From the NCBI GenBank assembly GCA_001642005.1, contig LWCA01000029.1, positions 1 through 64,000 of the forward strand: a stretch of 64,000 nucleotides of DNA, read 5' to 3'. The stretch's first letter is position 1. Every line of letters begins with the position of its first letter. The position numbers were made by a program, and so were the translations under genes. The stretch comes from Intoshia linei. Taxonomy: Eukaryota; Orthonectida; Rhopaluridae. This document shows positions 55,837-64,000 of this stretch, piece after piece. The notes under the pieces are model-generated. The model was not told where the DNA came from, did not search any database, and was given only the letters and a program-made list of their open reading frames with translations.

Positions 55837-57848
55837 AAACGAACCAATTGTATGTTACATAAACGAAAAGTTTGATGAATATTTCAAAGGAGAAACTGGA
55901 ATAAATCGACGAAATTTGGTTGACGATAGAGTCCATGCATGTGTCTATTTTATCAATCCAATTTCTAACAAGTATTTTTTCTTCTTTTTACTCCTCTACC
56001 AAAAATTTCTTCGAGGCCTCCGACGAGGGTCTCGATACGGTAGGTTGGGCTGTGGTTCCTACTGCCAGAAATTGTTTATAATTGTATGCCGAAATTTTTT
56101 TCAAAACATATTACCACCTGCTTGAAGCTTTGCAATATTCAAATTTGATGTTATGCTATTTTAAGTACCATTATTTAGCATGTGATTATCATATTATACT
56201 CACTGTGTGGAAATTGTATCGTTTATTTTGAATCCACTCATTATGATTAATAATCATTGATTACTCATATCGTGTTTATAGATACATTTTGCAATATTTT
56301 GGTTTATTGGATGATTCCTTCGTAGATTTCCTTATTTAATTTTGTAATATTTTTAGTTTAAGGTATCATTAATAAATTTTTTTTGGATAATTGACATATA
56401 GAATACTTATTTTTTTAAAAATGCATACGGCTATATTTCGACATGCTACTGTGTAGAATAACAAAATCTTGTGTTGTACAAGAACCATAATACTATGACA
56501 TACTATTATTCTATTGATTGCCAAAAATTGGAAGGTAAAAATTACTCAATTAAAAATATGATTAATATTTACATATAAATATTTTATTAGGTCCATGACA
56601 AATAATTTTTAAATTTTGGTGTTCACGACGTTTATTACTTTCAGAAGCACTGATATAGATTGTCATTTTCGTTGAGCAGCTTATATTTCGTAAATTTTTA
56701 TTGTTAACATACGACAATAATTAATGAAAATAGTTGTTTAACTATATTGATGGTATGATTTTAACTTTAGTGTGATAAGTGATCACCTCCAATGGAGGTT
56801 ATCCATAAAAGTGATAACTTTATGATTTTTGAGTTTACTCTATATTTATTATTACATACATGTGTAAAGAACTGTGCAATTTCGATTTGTGCTGTTGAGA
56901 ATATTTCTAGAATGTTAAATCCAAAAAATATTTATATTCACAATTTTGATGATGATAAATCAAATATTACAAGGTTAAGAGGATAAAAGTTTATATTTGT
57001 CCAAATTAAATAGTTTATAAATTAAATAATTGGCAAATTAAATTATATATTTATCTACTGACTTGTTTGTCGTTGACTGTTAGTGGAATTAATGCTTTTA
57101 TTACACTGAATCGTAGGGGTTGGAAAGCGTTTTAGTTTGGCATTCATTAAATCAACTGAGAAATAAACACTGCTTAGTTTTAAATTTAAACTTTAAACAC
57201 GTAATATGATTTAAAAAGTAAAATAAAAAATATTAACTGTAAGTATTTTTATTTAATGTTTCTTTTGAGTGCTCTCATTATCGATATTTGATCTAATATG
57301 ATTATAATTATAATTAATATAGAATGAAATCATCTGATATAGTAACATTATTAAAATTACACAAAATTGTTAATGTTATTCCAGTTATTGCTCGTTCAGA
57401 TTTATTGAACGTTCAGGAATTGGCGCAAATGAAATGGAATGTACTTTTAATTTAAACGTTAACGGTATACTTTATTTAGATATTGAAACAAATAAATGAC
57501 AATAACATTGAAATATACACACTCGGAGATGAAGGTGGTGAGGAAGACGAAAGTGGAGAATATCTAGAAGAATTGAACAAATTAAATAGATTGATTCCGT
57601 TTGCTGTAGTTGGCGCAACAGATTGTTCCGAGGGAAGTGGTTCTAAATTACGTGGTAGAAAATATCCATGGGGTTTTATTAACATTGAAGACAAGGACCA
57701 TTGCAACTTTTCGGCATTAAGAGCAATTCTTACTACTTACATAGCAGATTTAAAAGAAGTTACCGAGAATTACTTGTATGAGGTTTACAGATGTAGTAAA
57801 TTGAGACAAGCTATCAATGTTTCAAAAAGACAAAGGTATTTATTGTAA
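55837..57848 (+). CDS. Septin, C-terminal part of the GTPase domain; P-loop exon not found
   Basis: Septins are filament-forming GTPases of cortex and cytokinesis. Exons in phase: 55837-55971 (EPIVCYINEKFDEYFKGE..INRRNLVDDRVHACVYFINP), 57323-57440 (SSDIVTLLKLHKIVNVIPVIARSDLL, with the G4-like ARSD) and 57480-57848 (ILKQINDNNIEIYTL, PFAVVGAT, LRGRKYPWG, HCNFSALRAIL, the septin-unique element). The intron 57441-57479 is 39 nt. The exons for the P-loop (GxxGxGKST) and DTPG switch should precede 55837, but I see no match back to the liprin stop. The frame ends SKRQRYLL* at 57848, or a donor at 57836 could lead to a further exon. The gene converges with the nicotinic receptor, 90 bp apart. Which septin group it belongs to cannot be settled from this part. 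Confidence 0.9.
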
Positions 57849-57938
57849 AATTAACATAAACTTCATTAAAACTAGTCGATTCACTGTGGATAATAATTTG
57901 AAATAAACGACTTGTTACAATGTATATTTTCATTAAAA

Positions 57939-60900
57939 TTATGTAATGTGAGGAACCGACAAAAAACAACCCATTGTTGTGAAAATTGTTAGTGCAGCAA
58001 ACAAAACTAGGCAAAATCTGTCAATTACCATTGCAGCAAATTTCCAATCGTGAACCTCTTCTTCAATTTGATCATTATCTTTGACTTTGTGTGTTATATA
58101 ACGTAATTCATTTAAAATTGATAAAAGTTCGTTTTTTATGTTGTACATTGCGTTTTGATTTTGATTCCAAGGGCTACTCCTTGGAATTTCGTTTAAGGGA
58201 ATGGCATTGTCGATATCTTTTATGTTGCTAATTAAACTTAGAGAAAATTGGCTTCGTGATTCTAGATTTCGCATTTTTGATTTTCGTAGTAAAAATTGTC
58301 TTGATAAATCTTTACCGGGTCTAGTTAATCCCAAAATACATGCCATCCAGTCACATATTAAAATGCGAACCTAAAATATTGTATTTATTTAATTTTTAAA
58401 AAATTTTATGGTAATTTCGTTTTTTGTCGTGAAAATATCAATTTTTTAATTTGACATTTATTTACGATCTGGACGGTAAAGACTGACTTTTAATTTTGTT
58501 TTTGAAATTTCTACTCAATTTTCTAAATAATCAGGCACTTATTTCGAGCAGCTTTTACTTTGTGTAAGGATATTTACTTTAAAAATGTAGGTTTTATATT
58601 GGATTAGTTCCCATAATATAACACATAATGATTATCACAATTTATAATGGATTATAATTAGGGAAAACTTTTTATAACTAAAATAAGAAAAATGTAACCT
58701 ATAATAAAAAAATTGTAACTTTAAAAATAAATACATTTAACTTAAATTTTAAACCTATAAAAAAATTTTTTAAAAATACAAAATACATGCTTTTTTTCAG
58801 TTCATTTATGTTGGTTAATAATTAACGTAATGAGTAGACAAAAGGTATTAGACTCAAGAAAGTTATACCATATTAATGTTAAGATTTATTATGGTACAAT
58901 ATTAAGTATTTTTAAATGTTATCCGGTGAAAAATTTCTTTATTAGTCAACAGTTTATTTAACATACTAAAATTGCTCTCAATGCCATTAGAAGTCGATGG
59001 TCCATTTCTTAATTGGCTATACAAGGTTGGAGGTTTAGATTCATCCAAAGCCAATATTATTGATTCAATGTCATTCGTATTTAGTCTTTTGTTAATGTAT
59101 GGTTTTATATTACAAAAGTCCGAAATAAATTCAATATTCTTTATTGAGTCATACGACTTATTAATACTAAATGACTTCTTTGGCATTTCAATAATATTTA
59201 TTAGATAAACATATCCAGATAATTCGATTAATTCATTATATAATACAGTTGCAGATACAGCTCCTCTAGCTCGTTCGACGATTACACCATTGCCTGCGAT
59301 ACCATTAATAATATTTTTGATTAAATTTAATTTGTGGATGTAGTATACACTCGCTTCAACCCAACCACCGTTCATGTTAGTATTAATCTTTTTACAATCA
59401 AAGATTATCATTACATTATGAGGACTTTTCAAGGTACCAACTATATTATTAATGTACTTCACACCATTTACGTCAGTTTCATTCAACATTAAAGAAATCA
59501 ATTCATTGGAGCACACACTGTAATTCTTTCAATTTTACTCAAATATAATTGATCGACTTTACCACGACAGTTATTTTCAGATGGCAAAGTTTTTCCCATA
59601 CCAGCGAACAAATTCTTCGATTGTTTGTTGTTTAATTTATATAAGGGTATGTCCGCAGATAGAAAAGCTTGTAGTACTACTTGTAAAATCATTTTTAATT
59701 TTGAAAAATGTTTTGATCCGAACAGTATTATTGAAAGCAACATGTTTAGCTGAACCTCTATGTACCTGTATATAGTATAACTTTTCAAATGAGACGTAAC
59801 ATTTACATTTTCTACAATATAAATTGTTCTCTAACATTTGAAATTCCATTGGATATAGTTTTAAAATATTATTGATTTTTTCCTGTCGTAATTTTGGTAT
59901 TTTTGGCATACCATGATATAATCCTTTACTTATATAAAAGTTAAAGTCTATGTGTAACCATTTATTGAAAAAATTGACAGTGGCAGTTTTTCCCAGAGTG
60001 TGTTTTTATCTATTTGTCAGTTTCAGAATTTGAGTCCTTCATGGTCAAAAACTCAATTTCCCCTTTAAATTCAAAAATTTAATAAAATATACATTCTGGG
60101 ACGCGTTTTAAAATTATTAAAATTGTCGTTAATCTCAGCCTCAGAAACTCATACCTTCATGGTAAAAACTCCAAATTACCCTTTGTTTTAAAAATGAAAC
60201 ATGTCCTAAAATTTTTTTAAACATAAATTTTGGGATAGTTTTTAAAATCATAAACATTATCATAAATGGAAACATCAAAAAAGATATTTTTCACTATCAA
60301 AACCAACATTACCATTATTTTTTTAAATGAAAACAGCCCTAGAGTTTAAAAAAATACAAGTGGTACAGTTGTATCCTGTTAAGACACGCAAAAAATTTCA
60401 ATCTGAATAATGACGTCTTTAAGGTCAAAAAAGTACTTTCATAATTTGTAATTTTCGAAATGTAACTTTATTAACTTTAAAAATTTTTAATTAGCTAATT
60501 AATATTGATAATATCCGTTCCATCTTTCATGAAATTTAAAACTATTTAACATATCAAAAATTGACTTTCATAACTTTTGCTTGCCCTAATTATAATTAAT
60601 TTTTGTTGAATTACCCATTTGGGCATTTTGCACATTGAGGGTGTTCTATGGTGTAAATTAAGTATAATAATGGTCATCACTACTGACACGGTACACATTA
60701 ACATTACAGACTGAAAATAAATGCCTAAATGAATTTAAATTGTATTTATACATTCTAATCGTTTACCTAATATTGGAACTGACATTGAAGTTGACGGTAC
60801 GGATTCTGCTACAATTAAAGAAAAAACGCTCAAAGATAATAGTATCGTTACTCCTAAATTAATAAATATAGCAATAATATTTTAGACGTGCAGACAATTT

Positions 60901-62889
60901 AAATGATTCTTTTTAAATAAATTTAAATTGTGTTGTACGTGGTATATACAATGTATATTATATGGTATGATATAATTTAATGAATTAATCTGAATTGTTA
61001 TTTTCATTTAGTCTAGAATCTAGATTCAAGTAAATATAGATGTAAAAAATTTTATTAGTATTTGTTATTTACCATTAAAATTAATATTGCAATAATTTTA
61101 ATTTACAATTAAAGGTTAATATTGAAATATACCCAATGATACTTTTTCACCGGAATCGGGAGGTAATAGGAAAACCATCATGGTTAATGATGATATCAAA
61201 GCACATGGTATTATTAAATTAAATCCATAATATAAAGCTCTACGTCGGATGTGAATTTTGAAGGTTATGTCAATATATCTACACAAGTTTTAAGGTGACA
61301 AGTATAAGTTGTGTATAATTACTGTTCAGGGCAACAATCGTATTTTTTCACATGTCGCATTGCTGGAACGTCTAAATAAAATTAAGTTATTAATCAGTGG
61401 CGGCTCGTAGACAAAATAATTTGTGGGGCTTCAAGAAATTTTTTTTATAACATGTAAGAACTTTAATATGTCTACTATTATAATAGTATATTATTATAAT
61501 ACTACTTTAGTAATACATATACAATATGTATTATAACATTTTATAAAATTTTTCAGGGCTCATTGTACAATTGAAACTGTAAATATTTACATATAATAAT
61601 ATATTAGGCATGGGAAACTTATGACTAGCTTGAAAGATTTGATGCGTAATTTGATATATTTCGAATATACAAAAATTTAAGAAATACATTCATTTACAAT
61701 GCTAATCAGGGCGGTGGAGGGCTATACGCGAGTCTAATATTTAAATTCATAGATAATTTTTTAGTTATGTCAAAATTATCCTGGAATTAAAATTTTATAT
61801 TGAATAATGATGATACCAAGCTGTGATGTGTAAATACCTCGACTGGACACACAGTAGCATACTAATTTAAAAATTTAATTTAAACCTATATGGGTTAGGG
61901 TAAAAATTTTTTGATAATTTTAAGGGCGAGTAGTTCTTAATCGATTGATTTAAACAAATTTAGGAATAATTAGCGATAATAAATTTAAAATGCTGACGCA
62001 AATCCAATTGCCTTTTGTTGTTAAATTTGTTAAATACTTTGCGATTTATTTACTCCTCTGGGGTGATTTAATTATAAATATGTTAAGTACCTATTAATAG
62101 CCATTCTCCACTTTCTTGATAAGCACTAATGTCGACAGTATCGCTCTTTTTAATTAAGTTTATTTTACCTCCATCATATGACCATGAACCAAACTAAATA
62201 TTTTTGTAACGTTTAAATATTCGTACCATTCTAATTAATCGTCAATTAATTTCTATAAGGCACATTTCCAAATGTTAGTACATTAGGAATAATGATTATT
62301 TTATATTAAAACCCATTAATTCTAGTTTTAGAAAAATGGCTAAATCTCATTAGTTTGTTTTTTCTTATTTAAAGTTTATAATTTTAATTTTTAATTAAAA
62401 AATATTTTAAAAATCTACATAAGTAGATGTACATTGCATGTTTTAAAAATTTAAAAACTCTATTAATGTCATTTAATCACTAATTAAGACAAAATTTTGG
62501 TTTGGTAAAAACCAGTAGTTACATTTAGAAATATAGTGAAATCCGAAAAGTAATCGTGTTTTATATGTTAGATTTTTCGCTGATCCATCACTGTCGTGAA
62601 CCAGTCACTAGTAGTCACTTACTACAATACATACTTCAAATCTTGCCATTACTGGATAATGCGCAAAAAAATTTCTTCCCACTGTGCCATATGAAAAAAG
62701 GATTTAAAAACCACCGATCTACTATACATAATAAAAACCTTCATGTAGCAAATTTGATCATCGAAAGGAAACCAGGTAATATCTATTGAACATGAACTTA
62801 TGTATAATCCAGGTGGAACCCAATTGCATCGACCATCCGAATAAACCACTATATTTGTTGGAAATTTGCTGTCAATATCTTCGTCAGCG
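57939..62889 (-). CDS. Nicotinic acetylcholine receptor alpha-type subunit (partial, continues past the window or upstream exons unseen)
   Basis: This is a pentameric acetylcholine-gated cation channel subunit. Phase-consistent exons: 62889-62739, 62193-62091, 61371-61323, 61278-61133, 60853-60767, 60724-60615, 58370-57939. Features in order: [15 protein letters not shown], the Cys-loop [24 protein letters not shown], vicinal cysteines KKYDCCPEQ (loop C, the mark of an alpha subunit), TM1 [26 protein letters not shown] and TM2 [16 protein letters not shown] (the GEK intermediate-ring Glu fits cation selectivity), TM3 from YFQSVMLM, and TM4 [16 protein letters not shown]. The C-terminus is SVPHIT. 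The cytoplasmic M3-M4 loop is short (about 100 residues). The signal peptide and loops D/A/E before ADED are not visible. The TM2-TM3 intron is 42 nt. A hAT relic occupies the large intron before the last exon. Resemblance is closest to alpha7-like subunits. Confidence 0.94.
58902..59909 (-). pseudogene. CGGBP1-like hAT transposase, frameshifted, nested in the receptor intron
   Basis: Three minus-strand frames line up into one protein. 59909 to about 59680 starts [13 protein letters not shown] and has a BED-like finger ([10 protein letters not shown]...HRGSAKH). About 59690-59520 reads [12 protein letters not shown]...[10 protein letters not shown]. 59516-58902 (204 codons, open) reads [36 protein letters not shown] and, at its end, a dimerisation-like [15 protein letters not shown]. 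This order matches the CGGBP1-related hAT group (SADIPLWKLNNP, DETTDV..R.IANVVVGTL, VERSFS). The first and second frames and the second and third frames are joined by shifts, and the catalytic middle is much shorter than in intact elements, so it is probably dead. Confidence 0.8.
59932..60480 (+). mobile_element. Helitron-family 5' copy in the receptor intron
   Basis: It starts A|TCCTTTACTTATATAAAAG and continues with three modules in register (cttcatggtcaaaaactcaa, cttcatggtaaaaactcc, cactatcaaaaccaacatt), each followed by T-rich and taaacattatcataaa-like sequence. The 3' end is missing. Confidence 0.7.
61394..62090. other. Receptor intron with two hAT-like ends
   Basis: CAGTGGCGGCTCGTAGAC at about 61397 and CAGGGCGGTGGAGGGC at about 61707 are hAT-style left termini in a 0.7 kb intron. 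Matching right ends are not visible. No coding signal. Confidence 0.45.
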
Positions 62890-64000
62890 CTAAATTTTAT
62901 ATTCTTATTTTTTCATATTGTTTGAAAAATTGTACAGTACATGTAGTGTATGCATGTCAATAATTTATTTTTAAAAAATATAATTTAGCCAAACCTTTAG
63001 GTACAATATCCATTATATGGTTTTATAAATTGTCTACCCATCGATGGTAATGCTTGTTAATTTATAAACCATCTCAGAATTTCGGTTGTATACAATTTTA
63101 GTACTTTCTTAATTTTTACAAAAAAGGTTAATTTGGATTTTGGCCGTAAATATATAAGACTTTGAAAATAAAAATTATCATAATATGGATGAATTTAAAA
63201 ACAAAGTAAAATTGGGGTCTTTAACCTTAAAGGACTCAATTTCTGAAATTGAAACTTGTGCTATGACAAAAATCTCGAAAAACTAATAGAAATTTGTTAT
63301 TTTTAAAAAAATATTTTTCATGCCTTGGTCCCCCCCAAAGTAATAAATAAATATAGTTATTTTTTTCGCATTAATTATTTCAAAATCGCTGAATCTACAA
63401 GAAATTTATAATATCATTTTGTATAATGTTTAAATTTTGACTAAAGTTCTCAATTCTCGTTTTTAAAGTCTCGTTCTTTATAATCGAAATTCGGATAATA
63501 ATAATAATTAATAAATATATCTTAACTTATATAATATGCTACGCGATTTTTGTTTGTGTGTGTGTGTGGTCAATTTATTGAAATAACTACCAGTCTTAGT
63601 ATTTGATAAAGTCTACATTTTAATTACAGTTTTTTCCGGAACGTATAATAAGATAAATATCAACCTCCCAAACTCACACCTTACGGGTCAAAAACCCAAA
63701 TTGTCCCTCTTTTTGAAAATCAAACGAGTTGGAGAATTTAAAAAAATATATAAGCTGATGCGGACTTTAAAATCATGTACATTATCATACATATCATTAT
63801 ACATTATTTAAATTTAAAAAAAAAGGATCTTCAGGGCCAAAACCACAAATTACCCTTCTTTTTTTAATGAAAACAGCCCTAGAATTTAAAAAAAATTACA
63901 GGTGTTACAGTTGTATCCTGTTAACACACACATGTCACGGTCAAAAAAGCATTTTAGTATTCATATTTTTTTTCGAAATATTTTATTAACAAAAAAATGT
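62890..64000. other. Right edge of the window: repeats, no exon recognised
   Basis: It contains a reverse Helitron-like fragment (about 63110-63300) and a forward copy from 63520. I looked for the upstream receptor exons (loop A WxPD, signal peptide) on the minus strand and did not see them. Confidence 0.5.
63520..64000 (+). mobile_element. Helitron-family copy, 5' end intact, runs off the window
   Basis: It starts A|TCTTAACTTATATAATATGC, then TACGCGATTTTTGTTTG and GT repeats. It then carries the best-preserved modules: ttacgggtcaaaaacccaaa (about 63683), cttcagggccaaaaccacaa (about 63828) and the tcacggtcaaaaaagcattt block (about 63935). The order agrees with the 19503-20605 copy. Confidence 0.75.

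Noticed and set aside
56792-56986. 64-codon plus-strand frame in the septin intron
   Set aside because: It is not septin-like, and the flanking septin exons join in phase without it.

Overview
This window is nuclear DNA of an animal, most likely an invertebrate bilaterian. It carries intron-split genes for MADD/Rab3-GEP (DENN domain), an RFC small subunit, MED12, NDUFS2, liprin-alpha, a septin and a nicotinic acetylcholine receptor alpha subunit. Base composition is strongly AT-rich. Introns fall into two classes: minimal ones of about 36-51 nt, and long ones filled with transposon debris. The proteins are divergent and rich in Asn, Lys, Ile and Tyr. I cannot name the species or phylum from the sequence alone.

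Layout: 13-1371 is a broken Ty3/gypsy pol. 1372-4329 is repeat-filled spacer. 4330-14696 (+) is MADD, converging with RFC4 on the minus strand (21122 down to 17827). The 3 kb between them is a pile of nested Tc1, MULE, hAT and Helitron pieces, and both genes lack recognisable C-terminal exons there. 23357-25144 (+) is an unrecognised spliced gene with a Cys-rich C-terminus. 25638-35279 (-) is MED12 in three giant exons. It is divergent from NDUFS2 (35770-43577, +, 13 exons, complete reading frame of 479 codons) across a 490 bp spacer. Liprin-alpha (44098-52958, +) follows 520 bp later. A septin (55837-57848, +) without a visible P-loop exon converges, with a 90 bp gap, on an alpha-type nicotinic receptor (57939 to at least 62889, -).

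Functionally, MADD, liprin-alpha and the nicotinic receptor are all synaptic proteins (vesicle Rab activation, active-zone scaffold, transmitter receptor). MED12, RFC and NDUFS2 are housekeeping proteins (transcription, replication, respiration). I see no operon or pathway logic linking them.

Mobile DNA makes up much of the rest. The most notable signal is a family of non-autonomous elements with consistent Helitron-type ends (A|TC at the 5' end; hairpin, then CTAG|T at the 3' end) built from diverged internal modules. At least ten copies or fragments are present, two of them with both ends intact (19503-20605 and 38466-39275). There are also hAT MITEs with exact 8 bp target duplications, a Tc1 element with an IR/DR structure, a relic mariner of the type best known from plants, broken hAT genes, and a satellite-like array that flips orientation inside an NDUFS2 intron. 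An N at 16119, next to a near-identical copy of a segment 8.1 kb away, marks a place where the assembly should be checked.
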